This document shows, piece after piece, positions 38,877 to 49,614 of a stretch of DNA of 64,000 bases. Position numbers and translations under genes: made by a program. The stretch spans positions 19,522-83,521 of the forward strand of contig NZ_CABFVH010000024.1 in the NCBI RefSeq assembly GCF_902141855.1, given 5' to 3'. How positions within the stretch are numbered: position 1 is the first letter of the stretch; each line of letters starts with the position of its first letter. The notes beneath the pieces are model-generated. The model was given only the letters and a program-made list of their open reading frames with translations, was not told the DNA's origin and did not search any database. Source of the DNA: Methylobacterium dankookense. Its GTDB lineage: Bacteria > Pseudomonadota > Alphaproteobacteria > Rhizobiales > Beijerinckiaceae.

Positions 38877-40214
38877 TCAGACCTGCCGGACCTCGGATCG
38901 GGAGAGGACGAGTGCCAGCAGGGTGGTGAGGGCCCCCGACAGCAGGTACAGGCCGACGCAGGCGAGGCCGTACCGGGCCGACAGGAACAGGACGATCAGC
39001 GGGGCGAATCCGGCCCCGAGCAGCCAGGCCAGGTCGTTGGTGAGGGCGGCCCCCGTGTAGCGGTAGCGTTGGTCGAGGCGTGCCGTGACCGCGCCGGACG
39101 ATTGCCCGTAGGAGAGGCCGAGCAGCGCGAAGCCGGCATTGACGTAGATCGTCTGCCCAATCGCGTTCTCCTCGAAGAGCAGGGGCGCGACGATGCTGCA
39201 CACGGCGAAGAGGGCGATTAGGCCGGCCGAGACCAGCAGGAGCCTGCGCCGGCCGATCAGGTCGGCGAGCAAGCCCGAGGCCACGATCGCCCCGGCGCAG
39301 ATGAAGGCGCCCGAACTCTGCACCATCAGGAACTCGCCGGCGGATCGATCCGTGAACAGGGTGATCCAGCTGACGGGGAACACGGTCACGAGGTGGAACA
39401 GGGCGAAGCTCGCTAGGGGGATCAGGGCTCCGACAAGGAGTTCCCGGCCATGGCTGCGGATCAGCGGCAGGATGGGGGAGGGCTCCAGCCGGCGTCGTTC
39501 GAGGAGACGCGAGAACTCGTCGGTCGCGACGAGCCGCAGGCGAGCGAACAGGGCCACGACGTTGATGGCGAAGGCGCAGAAGAACGGGTAGCGCCAGCCC
39601 CACTCCAGGAAATCGGCCTCCGACAGGTTGAGCAGGAAGAACGAGAACAGGACGCTGGCCAGGATGAAGCCGAAGGGCGCGCCGAGCTGCGGGAGGGCGG
39701 CGTAGAAGCCGCGACGCTCGACGGGCGCATTGAGCGCGAGCAGGGAGGCGAGCCCGTCCCAGGCGCCGCCCAGGGCAAGCCCTTGCCCGACCCGCAGGAC
39801 GCCGAGGAGATAAAGGGCCGAAGCCCCGATCTGCGCATAGCCCGGCAAGAAGGACACCGCCATGGTCGAGAAGCCGAGCAGGAACAAGGCGGCGGTCAGC
39901 TTCACCCCGCGTCCGTGCCGGCGGTCCACGGCCGTGAAGATGACCGAACCGACTGGCCTGGCGACGAAGGCCAGCGAGAACATGGCGAAGGAATAGAGCG
40001 TCGCCTCCAGGGGCGGCGCGAAGGGGAAGAACACCTTCGGGAACACCACCACGGCGGCGATGGCGAAGACGAAGAAGTCGAAGTACTCCGCGGCCCGGCC
40101 GATGATGACGCCGATGGCGATCTCGTTCGGCGAGACCTTGTGATCGGTGGAGGCCAACCGGGCGTCCCGCTCAAGCGGGGCGGAGGAGCGGCCTTGGACC
40201 TGGTCTAGTGCCAT
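38877..40214 (-). CDS. MFS transporter of the metabolite:H+ symporter type
   Basis: This 445-aa protein has 12 predicted membrane spans and MHS-type features: RAAEYFDFFVFAIAAVVVFP at the start, VARPVGSVIFTAVDRRHGRG after span 2 and a second GLLADLIGRRRLLL loop. It lies 70 bp upstream of cyoA on the same strand, so it may be co-transcribed. MFS genes beside cyo are common in Alphaproteobacteria, but the substrate is not established. Organic acid or osmolyte symport is a guess from the family. Confidence 0.88.
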   Translation of the reverse strand: MALDQVQGRSSAPLERDARLASTDHKVSPNEIAIGVIIGRAAEYFDFFVFAIAAVVVFPKVFFPFAPPLEATLYSFAMFSLAFVARPVGSVIFTAVDRRHGRGVKLTAALFLLGFSTMAVSFLPGYAQIGASALYLLGVLRVGQGLALGGAWDGLASLLALNAPVERRGFYAALPQLGAPFGFILASVLFSFFLLNLSEADFLEWGWRYPFFCAFAINVVALFARLRLVATDEFSRLLERRRLEPSPILPLIRSHGRELLVGALIPLASFALFHLVTVFPVSWITLFTDRSAGEFLMVQSSGAFICAGAIVASGLLADLIGRRRLLLVSAGLIALFAVCSIVAPLLFEENAIGQTIYVNAGFALLGLSYGQSSGAVTARLDQRYRYTGAALTNDLAWLLGAGFAPLIVLFLSARYGLACVGLYLLSGALTTLLALVLSRSEVRQV

Positions 40215-40780
40215 TCGGGTGATCGCCCTCGGGGTGACTGGCTCTGGCGGGTGACGGCGCGGCGTACGACCTCACCTGGCACCGACCGCCGGGTTCGTAA
40301 CGATGTACTTCCGGACGGCATGACCATGCCGACCTGGATCAGGCGCTATTTCGATCCCGACGTTGCGAGAGCGGCGACCGCCTTGCCGCCCTGCCGAGTA
40401 CCGCCCTTCCCCGTCCGGGGCGGATTTCCCTTGCCGAGCGGATGACCGGAACCCAACCGCGCGCACTTCCCGGGAGCGCTCCGTCCGTCGTCATCCCGGG
40501 TCCCCATGCCGGCCCCGCACCGCGTGTCGCGGCTGCGACCGGCGGCCCTGCTCGCACGCGGCGCTCAAGCACCATCGGCACCCGCGATCGTATCGGATGC
40601 GCGAGCCCCCACGGCGACGGGGGGCCCCGCCGGCTCGCACGGGGCGTCGGGCGGCCGGCTTCGGGCGAGCCCGGACGTAAAGATGTCGGTGAATCGAGCG
40701 CTGGCAGGGAAATCGACGTCCAAATCCATACTCGTCAGTCGCTATCGGACGAAGGTGAGCACAGGCCGACCGTCGCGTCT
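40215..40780 (+). other. Promoter region between MFS and Crp genes, no gene seen
   Basis: This divergent intergenic stretch is long. Frames through it are short and Arg/Pro-rich without recognisable content. The only feature I can support is the FNR/FixK box at its right end. Confidence 0.4.
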
Positions 40781-40794
40781 TTGACCAGGATCAA
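40781..40794 (+). promoter_or_regulatory. FNR/FixK box upstream of the third Crp-family gene
   Basis: TTGACCAGGATCAA fits TTGA-N6-TCAA and ends 53 bp before the ATG at 40848, suitable for activation at about -41.5. Confidence 0.75.
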
Positions 40795-40847
40795 AGAGCG
40801 GCCGCCCGGAACCCAGCACAAGGCGCCCTGCATCCCAGGAGCGATCA

Positions 40848-41582
40848 ATGGTCAAGGACGGGGAGGGCGCCGCATGCGGACGGCTGCGTCACCATGAGTT
40901 GTTCGACGAACTCGACGAGCGGATTGTCCAGGCCATCCTGGGCCGGGCCAGGGCCTCGCGTCCGGGGGCGAAGACGCTCCTGGTCAGGCAAGGCGACCCG
41001 CCCAAGGATCTAATCCTGCTCGCCGCGGGGCGAGCGAAGCTCTCGCATGTGACCGACGACGGGCGGCAGACGACGGTTCGCCTTCTGGGAGCGGGGGATT
41101 TGGTCGGCTGCGCCGCGGTCTTCCGCGGGCGGCCGTATGCCGCGAGCGCCCACACTCTGGACGCTTGCGAGGTTTATGCCTGGCCGCGCGAGCACCTGCT
41201 CGGCCTCATGATGAGCTACCCGCGGCTCACTATGAACGCGCTCGCTATCGTGAGCGGACAGCTCATGGATGGGGCGCAGCCCGGGAGCATGCGGGGCAAC
41301 GAGCCGGCTCGGCGGCGCCTCGCGGCGCTGATCCTGACCCTTACGCCGCCGGCGGATGACGGCGGGAGCCAGGAGAGCATGCTCAGGATGACCCGTCAGG
41401 AGCTGGGCGAGCTGTGCGGCGCCACGTTCTTCACCGTCAGCCGGATCCTGTCGCGTTGGGCACGTGCCGGCATCGTCGCCCCGGGACGCGGCCGGGTCCA
41501 CGTCATCGATCGTGCCCGTCTCGCACGGGTCGCCACCGGCGGGGCGTCACCCGGCCGCGACCATGCGCAGCGATGCGCCTGA
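40848..41582 (+). CDS. Crp/Fnr-family regulator with atypical recognition helix
   Basis: This 244-aa regulator has a cNMP-like barrel (about 20-130, with DGRQTTVRLLGAGDLVGCAAVF) and an HTH (MTRQELGELCGATFFTVSRIL). The recognition helix reads F-T-V-S-R, lacking the Glu of the E-x-x-S-R signature, so it likely binds a different half-site from FNR/FixK. Crp/Fnr proteins of the NNR/DNR type sense NO in denitrifiers, so such a role is possible but not shown. An FNR/FixK box upstream suggests a cascade in which FNR or FixK switches this gene on. Confidence 0.85.
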   Translation: MVKDGEGAACGRLRHHELFDELDERIVQAILGRARASRPGAKTLLVRQGDPPKDLILLAAGRAKLSHVTDDGRQTTVRLLGAGDLVGCAAVFRGRPYAASAHTLDACEVYAWPREHLLGLMMSYPRLTMNALAIVSGQLMDGAQPGSMRGNEPARRRLAALILTLTPPADDGGSQESMLRMTRQELGELCGATFFTVSRILSRWARAGIVAPGRGRVHVIDRARLARVATGGASPGRDHAQRCA

Positions 41583-41821
41583 CGATGCTTCCGGATCCGG
41601 GGATATCCACTCGATGCCAGGTTTCCGGACCGAGATCGGATCCTCGGCCCCCGGCGCAAATGAGCCGCGCGGTCGCCGGGATTGCCGCTCGGCCAGGTGA
41701 TGCCTTCGGATGGGCGATATGGGACCGGAGGCCGAACCGCGCGGCTGCGGCGCCCCGCGTGCCCGATGCCTGGGCGGCGCCGAGCCTGGATGCCGGCGGC
41801 CAGGCTCGCTACGCCGTGTTC

Positions 41822-42130
41822 TCAGGCCCGCCCCGGATCCTCCGCATCGCACCCCTTGCCGACGCCGAGCATCTGCGCGAACAAGGATCCGAGAAGCGCG
41901 TCGGCCCACTCGTTCGGCAGGCGCATGTACAGGCTCGGCCTTCGTACCAGTCCGCAGCGTAACCGGCCGCCCTCGAATTCCAGGGCAGGGCACGGTCCCG
42001 GGATGTCGGCAGAGATGTACTCGCGGGCCAAGGCGCAAGCTTCCATGGCGCAGCAGTAACCGCAGCCGTTGCAGGGATCTCCCAGGATCGGCTTCGCCGG
42101 CCCTCGCCCCACGTCCATGATGCCCGACAT
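41822..42130 (-). CDS. Cys-rich metal-binding small protein (YkgJ-like)
   Basis: This 102-aa protein has an N-terminal cluster PCNGCGYCCAMEACALA and a later CPALEFEGGRLRCGLV, giving seven cysteines in the C-x2-C-x2-CC pattern of zinc- or iron-chelating YkgJ-type domains. Its length is short for the family. ATG at 42130 has a GAGGGGG ribosome site. Function is unknown, and such proteins are guessed to bind Fe-S or zinc. It is convergent with the Crp-family gene at 40848 and divergent from the decayed receiver gene that follows. Confidence 0.65.
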   Translation of the reverse strand: MSGIMDVGRGPAKPILGDPCNGCGYCCAMEACALAREYISADIPGPCPALEFEGGRLRCGLVRRPSLYMRLPNEWADALLGSLFAQMLGVGKGCDAEDPGRA

Positions 42131-42215
42131 CACGCCCCCTCGCTTCCGGAAACCGACCGCCGGCTTTAGCGTGCCGAGCGCCTGACCGACGGACGCATGG
42201 CGTTGCCGATTCGGT

Positions 42216-42864
42216 CGTCCAAGCCAAATCGGCGCCGTCCTGCTCGAAGTGACGATGCCGCGCATGGATGGCCGGGACGTGCTGCGGGCGCTGCCGTCTG
42301 ACCTGGAGCTAGGGCCGACCCCGGTGATCGTGTTGACCGTCCCGACGAGCAGAACCTGGCCTACTCGCTCGGTGCGACCGACCACCTGCAGGAGCCGGTC
42401 GAATGGGGGCAGCCGAAGGAAGCGATGGAGCGCTTCCGCCCGGCCGTTCACGAGGGACCCGTCCAGGTCGTCGATGATGACCTGGACATGCGCAAGAGCA
42501 TGACGAATCCGCGCACCCGCGAGGGTTGGCGGTTCGCTGCGGCCGAGAGGGGCAGGGCGGCCCTGGAGGCCGTCGGTGTCCGCAAGGCGGGCTTGATCCC
42601 GCTCGACCTGATGACGCTGGAGATGGACGGATATGCCTGCCTGCGCGCACTGCGGGCGAGGCTCGGATCGCGCGACATCCCCGTCGTCATGCCGACGGCC
42701 AAGGATGTCACGGCCGACGACTGCCGGCGGCTTGCGGGCCGGGCCGACCGCATCGTGCAGAAGGGGGCCTCAGCATGGCGGATCTCGCCGCCGCCTTGCG
42801 CTCGCTCATGAAACCCGCCCCTCACGACCCGGGCGGCGCCAACGCGGAGACCACGGCGCCGTAG
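42216..42864 (+). pseudogene. Decayed tandem receiver end of a multi-domain kinase
   Basis: Three reading frames in succession rebuild the tail of a protein with two receivers. Frame one gives LLEVTMPRMDGRDVL and PVIVLTV. From about 42341 another frame gives DEQNLAYSLGATDHLQEPVE, a linker, then VQVVDDDLDMRKSM and LDLMTLEMDGYACLRALRA with DIPVVMPTAKD and RIVQKG. From about 42772 a third gives SMADLAAALRSLMKP and a stop at 42862. At least two frameshifts and no start or kinase domain mean it is inactive. Phospho-Asp positions are partly replaced by Glu. Confidence 0.75.
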
Positions 42865-43282
42865 GGAACCTGAACCGAGCGGCGGTGCGCCGGACCATGC
42901 GGTGCAGCCGCAGGGACTTGCCGGTCGTGCGCGAGACGGCCCGGATCATGCGGCGCCACCCAGGATGCATCGCCGGGTCGGCGACTTGCCGTCGCTTGCG
43001 CGCGTTACTGCTCGGGGCGCTCGACCCGGGAAGCTCGGATCGAAGGCTGGAGGCGACCGCCGCCCCGCGGGGTCCCGCATTCGAATGGTGTCCGGCCTGC
43101 TCGATCAGCACGCCTCGACCCTGGCGCCCGGTTCACCTGGACGGCCGTCATGCCGCTCGTGTCGGCGACGCTGGCCTGGATGATCGGAAGCCCTAGACAT
43201 CTGCTGCGGCTGGCCCCTCGCCTGAGGAACCCGGCGCCGACGATCGGGTTATGCGGACGCACCTCACCTCGGGTGGTCGAGC
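42865..43282 (+). other. Stretch with no supportable gene
   Basis: This stretch follows the decayed receiver gene. Frames on both strands are Arg/Pro/Ser-rich and carry no ribosome site or family motif, so it is probably more decay. Confidence 0.4.
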
Positions 43283-43537
43283 ATGCCCACCGTCGCCCCC
43301 CTGGTCGCGGCTTCCGTTTTCACGGGCGGATGCGCGCTCATCCACCTCATGCGCGCCCGCGCGGACCAAGTCACCAAGGTTTTGGTCGCGATCCTCCTGC
43401 TCGTCACTACGCTCGGGCTCGTCGCGGTCACGCGGCCGGATGCGCGGAACGCTTGGCACCTCGTTCGCGTCCGGCTGCCCGAGCGTGCGCAGATGGTGCC
43501 GGCGACGCTGATGCGTCCCGGTGATCTATCCGAGTGA
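43283..43537 (+). CDS. Small membrane protein, unknown
   Basis: This 84-aa frame has two hydrophobic stretches (MPTVAPLVAASVFTGGCALI and VLVAILLLVTTLGLVAV) joined by a basic loop (HLMRARADQVTK), followed by a charged C-terminal tail. It may be a small inner membrane protein with both ends on the same side. No family is recognised and the ribosome site is poor, but the hydrophobic pattern is unlike the chance frames around it. Confidence 0.4.
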   Translation: MPTVAPLVAASVFTGGCALIHLMRARADQVTKVLVAILLLVTTLGLVAVTRPDARNAWHLVRVRLPERAQMVPATLMRPGDLSE

Positions 43538-43981
43538 GCGGCTCCGGACCGCTCGGGTCGCCGGCACGCCGGCGAAGCGCCTCCCGGCCTCGGTGTAAAT
43601 CCCCAATCGAATGGGCGGCCGGTTCTGAGCGCCCATGGGCCCCGTGGGACCTTCCATGCGGTGCATCGCAGGCGACGCCGGCGGCACGGCCGCGAGGTTT
43701 CGAGACCGACTTCACCGCGCGGCATTCCCGGCGCCTTGACCCTTGTGGCGGTGCGTCCCAGCATACGACGCTGGTGTCGATCAGTCGTCGCCCGGAACAC
43801 GGGCATGAGGGGTGATCGACCAAGCCCGGTGCCGCAGCCGCGGCGGATGCCGGGAGAGCGGTGCTGGCCTACCGCGGAGAGGCCGATAGGGATGATGTCG
43901 GGTAGGTCGCGCCCGCGTGCAAGACGGCGGGGGCGGCCGGATCGGCCTCCTGCCGAGGCAGGGTCATCGCAGCGCTAGGGT
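43538..43981 (+). other. Stretch with no supportable gene
   Basis: This region holds only short Arg/Pro-rich frames. No promoter or terminator I can name lies before the cNMP-CBS-DUF294 gene. Confidence 0.4.
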
Positions 43982-45799
43982 ATGCCGATGCAAGCATTCG
44001 ACGCCCTCGCGCCGCCCTTCGACCGGCTTTCCCATGACGAAGCCGAGCGGCTGCGGCAGCACGCCGACGTCGGATATTTCCGTCCCGGGGAACGGGTGGT
44101 CACCCAGGGGAGGACATCCGGGTTCCTGCACGTGCTCCTCAAAGGAACGGTCGAGGTCCGGAACGGCGATGGGTTGCTCGCTGTCCTGCGGGCCGGAGAT
44201 ACCTTCGATGCCCGTGCGGTGGTTCATGGCGAGGCGGGGGAGGATTTCATTGCCGCCGAGGAGACCTTGTGCGTCCTGCTGCCTCGCGACGACATCATCG
44301 CGCTGGTCCACAGCAACGCCGCCTTCGGCGCGTTCTTCTATGCCGAGGTTTCCCAGAAGCTCGATGCCCTTTCCGCCCGTCCCGGCGGCGACATCGCCGA
44401 CTCGGTCCTGAGCGCCCGAGTTCGCGACTGCCGGCACGCCCCAGCCGTGTTCGTAGACGGTTCAGCCACGATGGGGGCGACGGGGCGCGCCATGCTGGAT
44501 GCCGGGGTCGACGCCGCCTTCGTGCGCGATGGCGAACGGATCGGAATCGTCACGGGCCTGAAGTTGACGCGGGCGCTCGTCATCGAGGGACGCCCCATCG
44601 AGACGCACGTGCGGGAGATCGCCCGTTTCGAGGTCGTCTCCATCGAGGCGGAGGATCGCTTGGCGGATGCCCTCCTGACCATGACGCGGCACAACAAGCG
44701 CGGCATCGCCGTCAAGGACGGGGATCGCTTCGTGGGCTTGTTGCGCGACATCGATATCCTGGGTCGGTTCGCGGGCAATTCCCAGTTGATGCCGGGTCGG
44801 ATCGCGCGGGCCTCATGCGTGGACGATCTCGCGTCGGTCGCGAGCGACATCGCCGAACAGGTCGAACTCCTCTACCGCCAAGGCGTGAGGGCGGATGCGA
44901 TCGCCGAGATCACGTCGGACCTGAACCACAGGCTTCACGCGCGAATCTTCGATCTCCTCGCGCCCGCATCGTTCCGCGACGCGAGTTGCCTTTTCCTGAT
45001 GGGATCGGAGGGGCGCGGCGAGCAGATCGTCAGGACCGACCAGGACAATGGGCTGCTCCTCACGAGCGCCGCCCCGGCGAGCGATCTCGACGCATTCCGC
45101 TTCGCCTTCACGGCGGCCCTGGAGCGCTGCGGGTTCCCGGCTTGCCCCGGGAACATCATGGTCCGCAATCCGGCCTGGTCCCGGACGCTCGACTCCTTCC
45201 TGGAGCAACTACGGCAGTGGGCATTCGCGGGGACGCCCGAGGCGGCGATGAACATCGCGATCTTTGCCGATGCGGCGCCCGCGGCTGGGGATTTCGGCCT
45301 CCTCTCGCAGGCCAAGGCCGTCCTCGTCGACATCCTTCGAGGCGAGACGCGCCTGCTGGCGCAGCTCGCGACCCTCGTCAATCTCGCCAAGAACCCCGGT
45401 ACAGGACTTCTCGGCACCATGCTCACGAGCCTTCGCCTGCGTCACGATAGGATCGACCTGAAGCGGGAAGGCATCTTCCCGATCGTCCATGGGACAAGGG
45501 TCCTGGCGCTGGAGCACGGGGCCCTGGCGGGGTCGACGTCCCGACGGATCAAGGCCCTTGCCGAGCACGGCGCGCTCGACGCGAGGTTCGGGCAGGAACT
45601 CGCCGGAGCCTTGCAGGTCTTCACGAGCCTACGCCTGCGCGCGCAGCTGGAGGGAGCTTACCGCGGCAACGATAACGGGTCCGCCCTCGACCTGGGTGCC
45701 TTGACGGCGATCGAGCGTGACGTCTTGCGGGACGCCTCGCGCGTCGTGGCGCGGTTTCGCGAGCTGATCGGCCTCCGCTACGGCTTGGCGAGCCTGTGA
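43982..45799 (+). CDS. cNMP-binding, CBS, DUF294 nucleotidyltransferase-like protein
   Basis: This 605-aa cytoplasmic protein has a cyclic-nucleotide-binding fold (about 1-130, with LLKGTVEVRNGDGLLAVLRAGDTF), a CBS pair (about 145-270, KRGIAVKDGDRFVGLLRDID), then a DUF294 nucleotidyltransferase-like domain (about 285-430) with LFLMGSEGRGEQIVRTDQDN, which carries the G-S and D-x-D pattern of GlnD-type transferases. A DUF294 C-terminal domain follows (450-600). Family members are thought to modify or sense nucleotides, and no reaction is established. It lies 1 bp from a DEDDh exonuclease gene, a pairing also found near acetate genes in other proteobacteria. Confidence 0.88.
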   Translation: MPMQAFDALAPPFDRLSHDEAERLRQHADVGYFRPGERVVTQGRTSGFLHVLLKGTVEVRNGDGLLAVLRAGDTFDARAVVHGEAGEDFIAAEETLCVLLPRDDIIALVHSNAAFGAFFYAEVSQKLDALSARPGGDIADSVLSARVRDCRHAPAVFVDGSATMGATGRAMLDAGVDAAFVRDGERIGIVTGLKLTRALVIEGRPIETHVREIARFEVVSIEAEDRLADALLTMTRHNKRGIAVKDGDRFVGLLRDIDILGRFAGNSQLMPGRIARASCVDDLASVASDIAEQVELLYRQGVRADAIAEITSDLNHRLHARIFDLLAPASFRDASCLFLMGSEGRGEQIVRTDQDNGLLLTSAAPASDLDAFRFAFTAALERCGFPACPGNIMVRNPAWSRTLDSFLEQLRQWAFAGTPEAAMNIAIFADAAPAAGDFGLLSQAKAVLVDILRGETRLLAQLATLVNLAKNPGTGLLGTMLTSLRLRHDRIDLKREGIFPIVHGTRVLALEHGALAGSTSRRIKALAEHGALDARFGQELAGALQVFTSLRLRAQLEGAYRGNDNGSALDLGALTAIERDVLRDASRVVARFRELIGLRYGLASL

Positions 45800-45800
45800 G

Positions 45801-46433
45801 ATGCGTCGGTTGGTACGCCGCCTCTACGCTCAAGCGAGGCTCTCGGATCCGGCCTACCGCTTCCTGTTCGACGAGCCCCCCCATGGCGAGGTCGTGGCCA
45901 TCGACTGCGAGACGACCGGACTCGACCCCCATGTCGACGAGATTATCGCAATCGCGGCCATTCGGATCAGGGACGATCGGATCCTGACGAGCGAGCGCTT
46001 CCAGGCCATCGCGAGGACGAGCAGGAAGTCGTCGCCCGAAGCCATCAAGGTACATCAGCTGCTGGACAGGGACATCGAACAAGGCCGGCCGATAGGGGAG
46101 CTCGTCCCCGAGCTGCTGCGTTTCATCGGGCCACGGCCCGTCGTGGGCTACTACACCGCGTTCGATAAGTCCATGATAAGCAAGTACACTAAAGCATATT
46201 TGGGAATCCCACTGCCAAACGAAGCGATCGATATTTCGGGAATGTACTACGATCTTCGTTACGGCCATGATTGGGGGCACTTGACGATCGACCTGAGTTT
46301 CAGGAAGATTGCCCACGATCTTGAGATACCGATGCTTCCGCAGCACGACGCCTTCAACGACGCTCTTATGACGGCAATGATGTACCTTCAACTACGGGAC
46401 ATGGCGCGACGGGGCGTGCGTATCGCGGCATGA
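45801..46433 (+). CDS. DEDDh 3'-5' exonuclease, DnaQ-like
   Basis: This 210-aa protein is similar to the epsilon proofreading subunit. It has ExoI (VAIDCETTGLDP; Asp and Glu), ExoII around VVGYYTAFDKSM (Asp, in a GYYTAFD form) and ExoIII HDAFNDALMTAMM (His and Asp). The N-terminal 28 residues are basic. It is probably a nuclease on DNA or nucleotides, linked to the upstream DUF294 protein by a 1-bp gap. GC falls noticeably in its second half, unlike the flanking genes, which may point to transfer or mosaic origin. Confidence 0.85.
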   Translation: MRRLVRRLYAQARLSDPAYRFLFDEPPHGEVVAIDCETTGLDPHVDEIIAIAAIRIRDDRILTSERFQAIARTSRKSSPEAIKVHQLLDRDIEQGRPIGELVPELLRFIGPRPVVGYYTAFDKSMISKYTKAYLGIPLPNEAIDISGMYYDLRYGHDWGHLTIDLSFRKIAHDLEIPMLPQHDAFNDALMTAMMYLQLRDMARRGVRIAA

Positions 46434-46547
46434 CCGAGGCCTCCATCAAGCCGTCCGGGCGCGTCGGCCGGCTTGAAGGCAAACCACGGCACTGCCCATT
46501 CGATCGACGGGCGCCGACAGGGTCGCCGGAGCCTCCGCCATCCCGCG

Positions 46548-47081
46548 TCATCCCCGAGCCCTGTAGCGCTCCATGCCCTCAAGGATCAGGCGCTCGGCCT
46601 CGGCCCGGTCGCCCCAGCGGACGATCTTGACCCACTTGCCGGGCTCCAGGTCCTTGTAGTGCTCGAAGAAGTGCTGGATCTGGCTGATCGTGATGTCGGG
46701 CAGGTCGGTGTAGTTCTCGACGCGGTTGTAGCGCTGGGTCAGCTTGCGCGAGGGCACGGCGACGATCTTCTCGTCCTCGCCGCCGTCGTCCTGCATCACC
46801 AGCACGCCCACGGGGCGCACGCTGATGATCGCGCCCGGGATGATGGCCCGGGTGTTGGCCACCAGCACGTCGCAGGGGTCGCCGTCGCCCGACAGGGTGT
46901 GGGGGATGAAGCCGTAGTTCCCCGGATAGAACATCGGCGTGTAGAGGAACCGGTCGACGACGAGCGCGCCGGCCTCCTTGTCCATCTCGTACTTGATCGG
47001 CTCGCCGCCTAGGGGAACCTCGATGATCACGTTGACTTCGTGAGGCGGGCTCTCGCCGACCGGGATGGCGTCGATGTTCAT
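46548..47081 (-). CDS. ppa: Inorganic pyrophosphatase
   Basis: This 177-aa family I pyrophosphatase hydrolyses PPi to phosphate. Signature residues are kept: YEMDKEAGALVVDR, GFIPHTLSGDGDPCDVLV (the D-x-D-P-x-D metal site) and the later EDEKIVAVP, with KWVKIVRWGDRAEAE at the end. The ATG at 47081 gives family length and has a GAGG site. An ATG at 47186 overlaps the adk stop codon (ATGA), which would add 35 unrelated residues. The gene follows adk and lies on the same strand as acs and actP. It may be a second ppa copy beside a housekeeping one. Confidence 0.92.
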   Translation of the reverse strand: MNIDAIPVGESPPHEVNVIIEVPLGGEPIKYEMDKEAGALVVDRFLYTPMFYPGNYGFIPHTLSGDGDPCDVLVANTRAIIPGAIISVRPVGVLVMQDDGGEDEKIVAVPSRKLTQRYNRVENYTDLPDITISQIQHFFEHYKDLEPGKWVKIVRWGDRAEAERLILEGMERYRARG

Positions 47082-47182
47082 GGTGATCGATCCTCGTACG
47101 ACCCGCCCGACGGGCGGGGCTTCCGCGACGTCCGAGGACAGCCCTGCCGACCGGGGATCCGGTCGTCCCGGCACCCGTTCAT

Positions 47183-47782
47183 TCATCGCGTCGGCTGCGC
47201 CCCGAGCCCGAGAACCGAGAACACGCTTCGCGTCACGTCGTCGATGGGCTGCATCCCATCGACGAGCCTCAACTTGCCGCGCGCGCCGTAGTACTCGGAA
47301 AGCGGAGCGGTCTGCCGGCGATACGTCTCAAGCCGCACCCTGAACGCCGTGGGATTGTCATCGGGTCGTACGGCCCCGTCGCGACTACGTGCTTCCTCCA
47401 CGCGAGCCGCCATCCGGTCGACGAGGACAGCCAGGTCGGCCTGCAGCTCGATGACGGCGTCGAGGGCCGACCCCTCGTCGCCGAGCAGGACGTCGAGCGC
47501 TTCGGCCTGGGCCACCGTGCGGGGGAAGCCGTCGAGGATGAAGCCGTGCCGGGCCTCCGGGTGACAGATGCGCTGCCGCACCATCTCAAGGACCAGATCG
47601 TCCGGCACGAGCCCGCCCCGTTCCATCACGGCCTTGACCTGCAGGCCTATCGCGCTTCCGGCCGCGACGGCGCTGCGGAGCATCTCGCCGGTCGAGAGTT
47701 GCGGGATACCCAACCGTGCGACGATCCGGGTCGCCTGGGTCCCTTTCCCCGCTCCGGGCGGGCCGAGCAGCACCATGCGCAT
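47183..47782 (-). CDS. adk: Adenylate kinase, short form
   Basis: This protein (199 aa from ATG at 47782, or 201 aa from 47788) catalyses ATP + AMP = 2 ADP. P-loop GPPGAGKGTQATRIV, AMP site STGEMLRSAVAAG, FILDGFPRTVAQAEAL and RLETYRRQTAPLSEYY are all present. The LID region is the short form without zinc cysteines, as in most Alphaproteobacteria. The ATG at 47782 has GGAGGA at a good distance and is preferred. It lies between actP and ppa on one strand. A second adk is usual in ribosomal-protein operons, so this may be an accessory copy. Confidence 0.92.
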   Translation of the reverse strand: MRMVLLGPPGAGKGTQATRIVARLGIPQLSTGEMLRSAVAAGSAIGLQVKAVMERGGLVPDDLVLEMVRQRICHPEARHGFILDGFPRTVAQAEALDVLLGDEGSALDAVIELQADLAVLVDRMAARVEEARSRDGAVRPDDNPTAFRVRLETYRRQTAPLSEYYGARGKLRLVDGMQPIDDVTRSVFSVLGLGAQPTR

Positions 47783-47934
47783 CCGCATTCCTCCATGGAG
47801 ACGTGGTCACGACGGCTTCGAGCCTCCTACCGGCCCACCCGACATGCCCGGCACAGGCGGAAGCCACGTCGCGGTGGGACGGCGGCCTGTATCCCCTCTC
47901 TCCCGCCACGGGCTCCTTGCCGACGCCGATGCGC

Positions 47935-49610
<1,676 letters not shown>

Positions 49611-49614
<4 letters not shown>

